Below, in pieces: positions 36,901-49,487 of a stretch of DNA of 64,000 nt. How positions within the stretch are numbered: the first letter of the stretch is position 1; every line of letters starts with the position of its first letter. This stretch comes from Budorcas taxicolor (lineage: Eukaryota; Chordata; Mammalia; Artiodactyla; Bovidae), in assembly GCF_023091745.1 (NCBI RefSeq), contig NW_026291793.1:62001-126000 (forward strand), read 5' to 3'. Below the pieces are notes generated by a model that worked only from the letters and a program-made list of their open reading frames with translations, did no database searches and was not told the DNA's origin. The position numbers were made by a program, and so were the translations under genes.

Positions 36901-39900
36901 GACGAGGCCTGACTCCCCTGGGGAGACTCAGAAGCACCCCAAGATCCATGGCAACACTGGAGAGGAATCCTCAGGTTCCGGCCCCGACTCCACACAAGGA
37001 CTGAGGCCCCGGCATGGACGGGAGAGGAATCCCGAGAGGTCCCCTAGCAACTCGCATGGGGACTGGCCTTTGCTGAGGCCACCAGAGCGGGTCCCTGTGG
37101 TCCCCGCCGTAACTCGAGAAGACCTGCCGCAACTCAAGAAAATCCAGGAGGTTCTCCCCTCCAGGCGAGATGAGGCCCATTTCCGCTGAGGCGTCTCGAG
37201 GCTGATCACACCTCACCTCTGGCACTTCGAAAGGGTCCTTCACACCCTTGGTGCAAATCAAGAAGTTCCCCGACCTAGCCGTCTCCACTCGAGAGGAATC
37301 ACGTGGGTCCCGCCCACATCCAGAGGAGCCCCGTTTCCGTCTCGTAGCTCGAGATGAGGGATCCTTTCCCTGCTTCGTCGGGAAAGAGTTCCCGGCGTTC
37401 CCGTCACATCTCAAGAGGAGGCCCTCTCAACAGGAACGGCGAGAGGAACTCCAGGGTCGTGCCACCATTCCAAGAGTCCCCCAGATGTCTCAGTCCGTTC
37501 CAAAGGAACCTCTTTTCCCTTCACCGGCTCGTCTTTTACGCCGAGGATCGACTCACACCAAGGTGGCAGGTGGCACAGCCCTGTGGGAAAGCCTCGTGGG
37601 AAAGCCTCGAGGGACAGCCTCGAGGGAAAGCCACAGATCCCTTGATCCACGTGACAGGAAGCGTGACACTACTGCTGCAGCTCGGGAGGAAAGCGCACGT
37701 GCATGCCCCCACTCGAGACGAGGCCTGACTCCCCTGGGGAGACTCAGAAGCACCCCAAGATCCATGGCAACACTGGAGAGGAATCCTCAGGTTCCGGCCC
37801 CGACTCCACACAAGGACTGAGGCCCCGGCATGAACGGGAGTGGAATCGCGAGAGGTCCCCTAGCAACTCGCATGGGGACTGGCCTTTCCTGAGGCCACCG
37901 GAGCGGGTAACTGAGGTCCCCGTCGTAACGCGAGAACACCTGCCGCAACTCGAGAAAATCCAGGACGTTCTCCCCTCCAGGCGAGATGAGGCCCATTTCC
38001 GCTGAGGCGTCTCGAGGCTGATCACACCTCACCTCTGGAACTTCGAAAGGGTCCTTCACACCCTTGGTGCAAATCAAGAAGTTCCCCGACATACCCGTCT
38101 CCACTCGAGAGGAATCACGAGGGTCCCGCCCACATCCAGAGGAGCCCCGTTTCCGCCTCGTAGCTCGAGATGAGGGATCCTTTCCCTGCTTCGTCGGGAA
38201 AGAGTTCCCGGCCTTCCCGTCGCATCTCAAGAGGAGGCCCTCTCAACAGGAACGGCGAGAGGAACTCCAGGGTCGTGCCACCATTCCAAGAGTCCCCCAG
38301 ATGTCTCAGTCCATTCCAGAGGAACCTCTTTTCCCTTCACCGGCTCGTCTTTCACGCCGAGGATCGACTCACACCAAGGTGGCACGTGGCACAGCCCTGT
38401 GGGAAAGCCTCGTGGGAAAGCCTCGAGGGACAGCCTCGAGGGAAAGCCACAGATCCCTTGATCCACGTGACAGGAAGCGTGACACTACTGCTGCAGCTCG
38501 GGAGGAAAGCGCACGTGCATGCCCCCACTCGAGACGAGGCCTGACTCCCCTGGGGAGACTCAGAAGCACCCCAAGATCCATGGCAACACTGGAGAGGAAT
38601 CCTCAGGTTCCGGCCCCGACTCCAAACAAGGACTGAGGCCCCGGCATGGACCGGAGAGGAATCCCGAGAGGGCCCCTAGCAACTCGCATGGGGACTGGCC
38701 TTTCCTGAGGCCACCAGAGCGGGTCCCTGAGGTCCCCGTCGTAACTCGAGAAGACCTGCCGCAACTCGAGAAAATCCAGGAGGTTCTCCCCTCCAGGCGA
38801 GATGAGGCCCATTTCCGCTGAGGCGTCTCGAGGCTGATCACACCTCACCTCTGGAACTTCGAAAGGCTCCTTCACACCCTTGGTGCAAATCAAGAAGTTC
38901 CCCGACATACCCGTCTCCACTCGAGAGGAATCACGAGGGTCCCGCCCACATCCAGAGGAGCCCCGTTTCTGCCTCGTAGCTCGAGATGAGGGATCCTTTC
39001 CCTGCTTCGTCGGGAAAGAGTTCCCGGCCTTCCCGTCGCATCTCAAGAGGAGGCCCTCTCAACAGGAACGGCGAGAGGAACTCCAGGGTCGTGCCACCAT
39101 TCCAAGAGTCCCCCAGATGTCTCAGTCCATTCCAGAGGAACCTCTTTTCCCTTCACCGGCTCGTCTTTCACGCCGAGGATCGACTCACACCAGGGTGGCA
39201 CGAGGCACAGCCCTGTCGGAAAGCCTCGTGGGAAAGCCTCGAGGGACAGCCTCGAGGGAAAGCCACAGATCCCTTGATCCACGTGACAGGAAGCGTGACA
39301 CTACTGCTGCAGCTCGGGAGGAAAGCGCACGTGCATGCCCCCACTCGAGACGAGGCCTGACTCCCCTGGGGAGACTCAGAAGCACCCCAAGATCCATGGC
39401 AACACTGGAGAGGAATCCTCAGGTTCCGGCCCCGACTCCACACAAGGACTGAGGCCCCGGCATGGACGGGAGAGGAATCCCGAGAGGTCCCCTAGCAACT
39501 CGCATGGGGACTGGCCTTTCCTGAGGCCACCAGAGCGGGTCCCTGAGGTCCCCGTCGTAACTCGAGAAGACCTGCCACAACTCGAGAAAATCCAGGAGGA
39601 TCTCCCCTCCAGGTGAGATGAGGCCCATTTCCGCTGAGGCGTCTCGAGGCTGATCACACCTCACCTCTGGCACTTCGAAAGGGTCCTTCACACCCTTGGT
39701 GCAAATCAAGAAGTTCCCCGACATACCCGTCTCCACTCGAGAGGAATCACGAGGGTCCCGCCCACATCCAGAGGAGCCCCGTTTCCGCCTCGTAGCTCGA
39801 GATGAGGGATCCTTTCCCTGCTTCGTCGGGAAAGAGTTCCCGGCCTTCCCGTCGCATCTCAAGAGGAGGCCCTCTCAACAGGAACGGCGAGAGGAACTCC

Positions 39901-42143
39901 AGGGTCGTGCCACCATTCCAAGAGTCCCCCAGATGTCTCAGTCCATTCCAGAGGAACCTCTTTTCCCTTCACCGGCTCGTCTTTCACGCCGAGGATCGAC
40001 TCACACCAGGGTGGCACGAGGCACAGCCCTGTGGGAAAGCCTCGTGGGAAAGCCTCGAGGGACAGCCTCGAGGGAAAGCCACAGATCCCTTGATCCACGT
40101 GACAGGAAGCGTGACACTACTGCTGCAGCTCGGGAGGAAAGCGCACGTGCATGCCCCCACTCGAGACGAGGCCTGACTCCCCTGGGGAGACTCAGAAGCA
40201 CCCCAAGATCCATGGCAACACTGGAGAGGAATCCTCAGGTTCCGGCCCCGACTCCACACAAGGACTGAGGCCCCGGCATGGACGGGAGAGGAATCCCGAG
40301 AGGGCCCCTAGCAACTCGCATGGGGACTGGCCTTTCCTGAGGCCACCAGAGCGGGTCCCTGAGGTCCCCGTCGTAACTCGAGAAGACCTGCCGCAACTCG
40401 AGAAAATCCAGGAGGTTCTCCCCTCCAGGCGAGATGAGGCCCATTTCCGCTGAGGCGTCTCGAGGCTGATCACACCTCACCTCTGGAACTTCGAAAGGCT
40501 CCTTCACACCCTTGGTGCAAATCAAGAAGTTCCCCGACATACCCGTCTCCACTCGAGAGGAATCACGAGGGTCCCGCCCACATCCAGAGGAGCCCCGTTT
40601 CCGCCTCGTAGCTCGAGATGAGGGATCCTTTCCCTGCTTCGTCGGGAAAGAGTTCCCGGCGTTCCCGTCGCATCTCAAGAGGAGGCCCTCTCAACAGGAA
40701 CGGCGAGAGGAACTCCAGGGTCGTGCCACCATTCCAAGAGTCCCCCAGATGTCTCAGTCCATTCCAGAGGAACCTCTTTTCCCTTCACCGGCTCGTCTTT
40801 CACGCCGAGGATCGACTCACACCAAGGTGGCACGTGGCACAGCCCTGTGGGAAAGCCTCGTGGGAAAGCCTCGAGGGACAGCCTCGAGGGAAAGCCACAG
40901 ATCCCTTGATCCACGTGACAGGAAGCGTGACACTACTGCTGGAGCTCGGGAGGAAAGCGCACGTGCATGCCCCCACTCGAGACGAGGCCTGACTCCCTTG
41001 GGGAGACTCAGAAGCACCCCAAGATCCATGGCAACACTGGAGAGGAATCCTCAGGTTACGGCCCCGACTCCACACAAGGACTGAGGCCCCGGCATGGACG
41101 GGAGAGGAATCCCGAGAGGTCCCCTAGCAACTCGCATGGGGACTGGCCTTTCCTGAGGCCACCAGAGCGGGTCCCTGAGGTCCCCGTCGTAACTCGAGAC
41201 GACCTGCCGCAACTCGAGAAAATCCAGGACGTTCTCCCCTCCAGGCGAGATGAGGCCCATTTCCGCTGAGGCGTCTCGAGGCTGATCACACCTCACCTCT
41301 GGAACTTCGAAAGGGTCCTTCACACCCTTGGTGCAAATCAAGAAGTTCCCCGACATACCCGTCTCCACTCGAGAGGAATCACGAGGGTCCCGCCCACATC
41401 CAGAGGAGCCCCGTTTCCGCCTCGTGGCTCGATATGAGGGATCCTTTCCCTGCTTCTTCGGGAAAGAGTTCCCGGCGTTCCCGTCGCATCTCAAGAGGAG
41501 GCCCTCTCTACAGGAACGGCGAGAGGAACTCCAGGGTCGTGCCACCATTGCAAGAGTCCCCCATATGTCTCAGTCCATTCCAGAGGAACCTCTTTTCCCT
41601 TCACCGGCTCGTCTTTCACGCCGAGGATTGACTCACACCAAGGTGGCACGTGGCACAGCCCTGTGGGAAAGCCTCGTGGGAAAGCCTCGAGGGACAGCCT
41701 CGAGGGAAAGCCACAGATCCCTTGATCCACGTGACAGGAAGCGTGACACTACTGCTGCAGCTCGGGAGGAAAGCGCACGTGCATGCCCCCACTCGAGACG
41801 AGGCCTGACTCCCCTGGGGAGACTCAGAAGCACCCCAAGATCCATGGCAACACTGGAGAGGAATCCTCAGGTTCCGGCCCCGACTCCACACAAGGACTGA
41901 GGCCCCGGCATGGACGGGAGAGGAATCCCGAGAGGTCCCCTAGCAACTCGCATGGGGACTGGCCTTTCCTGAGGCCACCAGAGCGGGTCCCTTAGGTCCC
42001 CGTCGTAACGCGAGAACACCTGCCGCAACTCGAGAAAATCCAGGAGGTTCTCCCCTCCAGGCGAGATGAGGCCCATTTCCGCTGAGGCGTTTCGAGGCTG
42101 ATCACACCTCACCTCTGGAACTTCGAAAGGCTCCTTCACACCC
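33984..42143. repeat. Mosaic zone of satellite monomers, 816-bp spacing throughout
   Basis: Ten monomers of exactly 816 bp. 36432, 38880 and 39696 share cacaccagggtggcacgagg, which destroys the first CACGTG. The monomers before 35616, 36432 and 39696 end with ggaggatctccc and ccaggtgagatg. A stretch around 36000-36950 matches one 3264 bp downstream. 38064 and 39696 share gagagggccccta. 37248 is an isolated early member of the class called B below (cacgtggg, cccgtcacatc, cttttacgcc, ggtggcaggtgg). No gene is present. Confidence 0.75.
40512..41327. repeat. Chimeric monomer
   Basis: The front is consensus-like (gcacgtggc through base 40833). From about base 40942 the tail is that of monomer 50304: ctgctggagctc, gactcccttggg, caggttacggcc, cgagacgacc. 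The switch therefore lies between 40833 and 40942, in or next to the 13-bp repeat and E-box region. Conversion or crossover with the 50.3-kb lineage explains it. Confidence 0.72.
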
Positions 42144-42959
42144 TTGGTGCAAATCAAGAAGTTCCCCGACATACCGGTCTCCACTCGAGAGGAATCACGA
42201 GGGTCCCGCCCACATCCAGAGGAGCCCCGTTTCCGCCTCGTAGCTCGAGATGAGGGATCCTTTCCCTGCTTCGTCGGGAAAGAGTTCCCGGCGTTCCCGT
42301 CGCATCTCAAGAGGAGGCCCTCTCAACAGGAACGGCGAGAGGAACTCCAGGGTCGTGCCACCATTCCAAGAGTCCCCCAGATGTCTCAGTCCATTCCAGA
42401 GGAACCTCTTTTCCCTTCACCGGCTCGTCTTTCACGCCGAGGATCGACTCACACCAGGGTGGCACGTGGCACAGCCCTGTGGGAAAGCCTCGTGGGAAAG
42501 CCTCGAGGGACAGCCTCGAGGGAAAGCCACAGATCCCTTGATCCACGTGACAGGAAGCGTGACACTACTGCTGCAGCTCGGGAGGAAAGCGCACGTGCAT
42601 GCCCCCACTCGAGACGAGGCCTGACTCCCTTGGGGAGACTCAGAAGCACCCCAAGATCCATGGCAACACTGGAGAGGAATCCTCAGGTTCCGGCCCCGAC
42701 TCCACACAAGGACTGAGGCCCCGGCATGGACGGGAGAGGAATCCCGAGAGGTCCCCTAGCAACTCGCATGGGGACTGGCCTTTCCTGAGGCCACCAGAGC
42801 GGGTCCCTGAGGTCCCCGTAGTAACGCGAGAACACCTGCCGCAACTCGAGAAAATCCAGGAGGTTCTCCCCTCCAGGCGAGATGAGGCCCATTTCCGCTG
42901 AGGCGTCTCGAGTCTGATCACAACTCACCTCTGGAACTTCGAAAGGCTCCTTCACACCC
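42144..42959. repeat. C-class monomer matching 56016-56831
   Basis: It carries cataccggtctcc, cacaccagggtgg with an intact first CACGTG, gactcccttggg, and a tail reading tctcgagtctg and acaactcacc. All are shared with monomer 56016, 13,872 bp (17 monomers) downstream. Confidence 0.78.
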
Positions 42960-45900
42960 TTGGTGCAAATCAAGAAGTTCCCCGACATGCCCGTCTCCAC
43001 TCGAGAGGAATCACGAGGGTCCCTCCCACATCCAGAGGAGCCCCGTTTCCGCCTCGTAGCTCGAGATGAGGGATCCTTTCCCTGATTCGTCGGGAAAGAG
43101 TTCCCGGCCTTCCCGTCGCATCTCAAGAGGAGGCCCTCTCAACAGGAATGGCGAGAGGAATTCCAGGGTCGTGCCACCATTCCAAGAGTCCCCCAGATGT
43201 CTCAGTCCATTCCAGAGGAACCTCTTTTCCCTTCACCGGCTCGTCTTTCACGCCGAGGATCGACTCACACCAAGGTGGCACGTGACACAGCCCTGTGGGA
43301 AAGCCTCGTGGGAAAGCCTCGAGGGACAGCCTCGAGGGAAAGCCACAGATCCATTGATCCACGTGACAGGAAGCGTGACACTACTGCTACAGCTCGGGAG
43401 GAAAGCGCACGTGCATGCCCCCACTCGAGACGAGGCCTGACTCCCCTGGGGAGACTCAGAAGCACCCCAAGATCCATGGCAACACTGGAGAGGAATCCTC
43501 AGGTTCCGGCCCCGAATCCACACAAGGACTGAGGCCCCGGCATGGACGGCAGAGGAATCCCGAGAGGTCCCCTAGCAACTCGCATGGGGACTGGCCTTTC
43601 CTGAGGCCACCAGCGCGGGTAACTGAGGTCCCCGTCGTAACGCGAGAACACCTGCCGCAACTCGAGAAAATCCAGGAGGTTCTCCCCTCCAGGCGAGATG
43701 AGGCCCATTTCCGCTGAGGCGTCTCGAGGCTGATCACACCTCACCTCTGGCACTTCGAAAGGGTCCTTCACACCCTTGGTGCAAATCAAGAAGTTCCCCG
43801 ACATGCCCGTCTCCACTCGAGAGGAATCACGAGGGTCCCTCCCACATCCAGAGGAGCCCCGTTTCCGCCTCGTAGCTCGAGATGAGGGATCCTTTCCCTG
43901 ATTCGTCGGGAAAGAGTTCCCGGCCTTCCCGTCGCATCTCAAGAGGAGGCCCTCTCAACAGGAATGGCGAGAGGAACTCCAGGGTCGTGCCACCATTCCA
44001 AGAGTCCCCCAGATGTCTCAGTCCATTCCAGAGGAACCTCTTTTCCCTTCACCGGCTCGTCTTTCACGCCGAGGATCGACTCACACCAAGGTGGCACGTG
44101 ACACAGCCCTGTGGGAAAGCCTCGTGGGAAAGCCTCGAGGGACAGCCTCGAGGGAAAGCCACAGATCCATTGATCCACGTGACAGGAAGCGTGACACTAC
44201 TGCTACAGCTCGGGAGGAAAGCGCACGTGCATGCCCCCACTCGAGACGAGGCCTGACTCCCCTGGGGAGACTCAGAAGCACCCCAAGATCCATGGCAACA
44301 CTGGAGAGGAATCCTCAGGTTCCGGCCCCGACTCCACACAAGGACTGAGGCCCCGGCATGGACGGGAGAGGAATCCCGAGAGGTCCCCTAGCAACTCGCA
44401 TGGGGACTGGCCTTTCCTGAGGCCACCAGCGCGGGTAACTGAGGTCCCCGTCGTAACGCGAGAACACCTGCCGCAACTCGAGAAAATCCAGGAGGTTCTC
44501 CCCTCCAGGCGAGATGAGGCCCATTTCCGCTGAGGCGTCTCGAGGCTGATCACACCTCACCTCTGGCACTTCGAAAGGGTCCTTCACACCCTTGGTGCAA
44601 ATCAAGAAGTTCCCCGACCTAGCCGTCTCCACTCGAGAGGAATCACGTGGGTCCCGCCCACATCCAGAGGAGCCCCGTTTCCGTCTCGTAGCTCGAGATG
44701 AGGGATCCTTTCCCTGCTTCGTCGGGAAAGAGTTCCCGGCGTTCCCGTCACATCTCAAGAGGAGGCCCTCTCAACAGGAACGGCGAGAGGAACTCCAGGG
44801 TCGTGCCACCATTCCAAGAGTCCCCCAGATGTCTCAGTCCGTTCCAGAGGAACCTCTTTTCCCTTCACCGGCTCGTCTTTTACGCCGAGGATCGACTCAC
44901 ACCAAGGTGGCAGGTGGCACAGCCCTGTGGGAAAGCCTCGTGGGAAAGCCTCGAGGGACAGCCTCGAGGGAAAGCCACAGATCCCTTGATCCACGTGACA
45001 GGAAGCGTGACACTACTGCTGGAGCTCGGGAGGAAAGCGCACGTGCATGCCCCCAGGCGAGACGAGGCTTGACTCCCTTGGGGAGACTCAGAAGCACCCC
45101 AAGATCCATGGCAACATTGGAGAGGAATCCTCATGTTCCGGCCCCGACTCCACACAAGGACTGAGGCCCCGGCATGGACGGGAGAGGAATCCCGAGAGGT
45201 CCCCTAGCAACTCGCATGGGGACTGGCCTTTCCTGAGGCCACCAGAGCGGGTCCCTGAGGTCCCCGTCGTAACTCGAGAAGACCTGCTGCAACTCGAGAA
45301 AATCCAGGACGTTCTCCCCTCCAGGCGAGATGAGGCCCATTTCCGCTGAGGCGTTTCGAGGCTGATCACACCTCACCTCTGTAACTTCGAAAGGCTCCTT
45401 CACACCCTTGGTGCAAATCAAGAAGTTCCCCGACATACCCGTCTCCACTCGAGAGGAATCACGAGGGTCCCGCCAACATCCAGAGGAGCCCCGTTTCCGC
45501 CTCGTAGCTCGAGATGAGGGATCCTTTCCCTGCTTCGTCGGGAAAGAGTTCCCGGCGTTCCCGTCGCATCTCAAGAGGAGGCCCTCTCAACAGGAACGGC
45601 GAGAGGAACTCCAGGGTCGTGCCACCATTCCAAGAGTCCCCCAGATGTCTCAGTCCATTCCAGAGGAACCTCTTTTCCCTTCACCGGCTCGTCTTTCACG
45701 CCGAGGATCGACTCACACCAGGGTGGCACGTGGCACAGCCCTGTGGGAAAGCCTCGTGGGAAAGCCTCGAGGGACAGCCTCGAGGGAAAGCCACAGATCC
45801 CTTGATCCACGTGACAGGAAGCGTGACACTACTGCTGCAGCTCGGGAGGAAAGCGCACGTGCATGCCCCCACTCGAGACGAGGCCTGACTCCCCTGGGGA

Positions 45901-46223
45901 GACTCAGAAGCACCCCAAGATCCATGGCAACACTGGAGAGGAATCCTCAGGTTCCGGCCCCGACTCCACACAAGGACTGAGGCCCCGGCATGGACGGGAG
46001 AGGAATCCCGAGAGGTCCCCTAGCAACTCGCATGGGGACTGGCCTTTCCTGAGGCCACCAGAGCGGGTCCCTGAGGTCCCCGTCGTAACGCGAGAACACC
46101 TGCCGCAACTCGAGAAAATCCAGGAGGTTCTCCCCTCCAGGCGAGATGAGGCCCATTTCCGCTGAGGCGTCTCGAGTCTGATCACAACTCACCTCTGGAA
46201 CTTCGAAAGGCTCCTTCACACCC
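42960..46223. repeat. Tetrameric HOR (A-A-B-C), copy 1 (3264 bp)
   Basis: Class A (42960, 43776) is marked by cgacatgcccg, ggtccctccc, ccctgattcg, caggaatggcg, gcacgtgacac, gatccattgat and ctgctacagc. Class B (44592) has cctagccg, cacgtggg, cccgtcacatc, agtccgttcc, cttttacgcc, ggtggcaggtgg and ctgctggagc. Class C (45408) has cgccaacatcc and accagggtgg. A private EcoRI hexamer GAATTC lies in monomer 42960 near 43158. The second A differs slightly from its counterpart 47040 (cccgactcc against cccgaatcc). Confidence 0.82.
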
Positions 46224-49200
46224 TTGGTGCAAATCAAGAAGTTCCCCGACATGCCCGTCTCCACTCGAGAGGAATCACGAGGGTCCCTCCCACATCCAGA
46301 GGAGCCCCGTTTCCGCCTCGTAGCTCGAGATGAGGGATCCTTTCCCTGATTCGTCGGGAAAGAGTTCCCGGCCTTCCCGTCGCATCTCAAGAGGAGGCCC
46401 TCTCAACAGGAATGGCGAGAGGAACTCCAGGGTCGTGCCACCATTCCAAGAGTCCCCCAGATGTCTCAGTCCATTCCAGAGGAACCTCTTTTCCCTTCAC
46501 CGGCTCGTCTTTCACGCCGAGGATCGACTCACACCAAGGTGGCACGTGACACAGCCCTGTGGCAAAGCCTCGTGGGAAAGCCTCGAGGGACAGCCTCGAG
46601 GGAAAGCCACAGATCCATTGATCCACGTGACAGGAAGCGTGACACTACTGCTACAGCTCGGGAGGAAAGCGCACGTGCATGCCCCCACTCGAGACGAGGC
46701 CTGACTCCCCTGGGGAGACTCAGAAGCACCCCAAGATCCATGGCAACACTGGAGAGGAATCCTCAGGTTCCGGCCCCGAATCCACACAAGGACTGAGGCC
46801 CCGGCATGGACGGCAGAGGAATCCCGAGAGGTCCCCTAGCAACTCGCATGGGGACTGGCCTTTCCTGAGGCCACCAGCGCGGGTAACTGAGGTCCCCGTC
46901 GTAACGCGAGAACACCTGCCGCAACTCGAGAAAATCCAGGAGGTTCTCCCCTCCAGGCGAGATGAGGCCCATTTCCGCTGAGGCGTCTCGAGGCTGATCA
47001 CACCTCACCTCTGGCACTTCGAAAGGGTCCTTCACACCCTTGGTGCAAATCAAGAAGTTCCCCGACATGCCCGTCTCCACTCGAGAGGAATCACGAGGGT
47101 CCCTCCCACATCCAGAGGAGCCCCGTTTCCGCCTCGTAGCTCGAGATGAGGGATCCTTTCCCTGATTCGTCGGGAAAGAGTTCCCGGCCTTCCCGTCGCA
47201 TCTCAAGAGGAGGCCCTCTCAACAGGAATGGCGAGAGGAACTCCAGGGTCGTGCCACCATTCCAAGAGTCCCCCAGATGTCTCAGTCCATTCCAGAGGAA
47301 CCTCTTTTCCCTTCACCGGCTCGTCTTTCACGCCGAGGATCGACTCACACCAAGGTGGCACGTGACACAGCCCTGTGGGAAAGCCTCGTGGGAAAGCCTC
47401 GAGGGACAGCCTCGAGGGAAAGCCACAGATCCATTGATCCACGTGACAGGAAGCGTGACACTACTGCTACAGCTCGGGAGGAAAGCGCACGTGCATGCCC
47501 CCACTCGAGACGAGGCCTGACTCCCCTGGGGAGACTCAGAAGCACCCCAAGATCCATGGCAACACTGGAGAGGAATCCTCAGGTTCCGGCCCCGAATCCA
47601 CACAAGGACTGAGGCCCCGGCATGGACGGCAGAGGAATCCCGAGAGGTCCCCTAGCAACTCGCATGGGGACTGGCCTTTCCTGAGGCCACCAGCGCGGGT
47701 AACTGAGGTCCCCGTCGTAACGCGAGAACACCTGCCGCAACTCGAGAAAATCCAGGAGGTTCTCCCCTCCAGGCGAGATGAGGCCCATTTCCGCTGAGGC
47801 GTCTCGAGGCTGATCACACCTCACCTCTGGCACTTCGAAAGGGTCCTTCACACCCTTGGTGCAAATCAAGAAGTTCCCCGACCTAGCCGTCTCCACTCGA
47901 GAGGAATCACGTGGGTCCCGCCCACATCCAGAGGAGCCCCGTTTCCGTCTCGTAGCTCGAGATGAGGGATCCTTTCCCTGCTTCGTCGGGAAAGAGTTCC
48001 CGGCGTTCCCGTCACATCTCAAGAGGAGGCCCTCTCAACAGGAACGGCGAGAGGAACTCCAGGGTCGTGCCACCATTCCAAGAGTCCCCCAGATGTCTCA
48101 GTCCGTTCCAGAGGAACCTCTTTTCCCTTCACCGGCTCGTCTTTTACGCCGAGGATCGACTCACACCAAGGTGGCAGGTGGCACAGCCCTGTGGGAAAGC
48201 CTCGTGGGAAAGCCTCGAGGGACAGCCTCGAGGGAAAGCCACAGATCCCTTGATCCACGTGACAGGAAGCGTGACACTACTGCTGGAGCTCGGGAGGAAA
48301 GCGCACGTGCATGCCCCCAGTCGAGACGAGGCTTGACTCCCTTGGGGAGACTCAGAAGCACCCCAAGATCCATGGCAACATTGGAGAGGAATCCTCAGGT
48401 TCCGGCCCCGACTCCACACAAGGACTGAGGCCCCGGCATGGACGGGAGAGGAATCCCGAGAGGTCCCCTAGCAACTCGCATGGGGACTGGCCTTTCCTGA
48501 GGCCACCAGAGCGGGTCCCTGAGGTCCCCGTCGTAACTCGAGAAGACCTGCTGCAACTCGAGAAAATCCAGGACGTTCTCCCCTCCAGGCGAGATGAGGC
48601 CCATTTCCGCTGAGGCGTTTCGAGGCTGATCACACCTCACCTCTGTAACTTCGAAAGGCTCCTTCACACCCTTGGTGCAAATCAAGAAGTTCCCCGACAT
48701 ACCCGTCTCCACTCGAGAGGAATCACGAGGGTCCCGCCAACATCCAGAGGAGCCCCGTTTCCGCCTCGTAGCTCGAGATGAGGGATCCTTTCCCTGCTTC
48801 GTCGGGAAAGAGTTCCCGGCGTTCCCGTCGCATCTCAAGAGGAGGCCCTCTCAACAGGAACGGCGAGAGGAACTCCAGGGTCGTGCCACCATTCCAAGAG
48901 TCCCCCAGATGTCTCAGTCCATTCCAGAGGAACCTCTTTTCCCTTCACCGGCTCGTCTTTCACGCCGAGGATCGACTCACACCAGGGTGGCACGTGGCAC
49001 AGCCCTGTGGGAAAGCCTCGTGGGAAAGCCTCGAGGGACAGCCTCGAGGGAAAGCCACAGATCCCTTGATCCACGTGACAGGAAGCGTGACACTACTGCT
49101 GCAGCTCGGGAGGAAAGCGCACGTGCATGCCCCCACTCGAGACGAGGCCTGACTCCCCTGGGGAGACTCAGAAGCACCCCAAGATCCATGGCAACACTGG

Positions 49201-49487
49201 AGAGGAATCCTCAGGTTCCGGCCCCGACTCCACACAAGGACTGAGGCCCCGGCATGGACGGGAGAGGAATCCCGAGAGGTCCCCTAGCAACTCGCATGGG
49301 GACTGGCCTTTCCTGAGGCCACCAGAGCGGGTCCCTGAGGTCCCCGTCGTAACGCGAGAACACCTGCCGCAACTCGAGAAAATCCAGGAGGTTCTCCCCT
49401 CCAGGCGAGATGAGGCCCATTTCCGCTGAGGCGTTTCGAGGCTGATCACACCTCACTTCTGGAACTTCGAAAGGCTCCTTCACACCC
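46224..49487. repeat. Tetrameric HOR (A-A-B-C), copy 2 (3264 bp)
   Basis: Monomers 46224 (A), 47040 (A), 47856 (B) and 48672 (C) repeat the order of copy 1. A private change gtggcaaagcc at 46559-46569 alters the first 13-bp unit of 46224. The tail of 48672 (gcgtttcgaggctg, cacctcacttctgg) departs from that of 45408 (tctcgagtctg), so similarity ends inside the last monomer. Confidence 0.82.
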
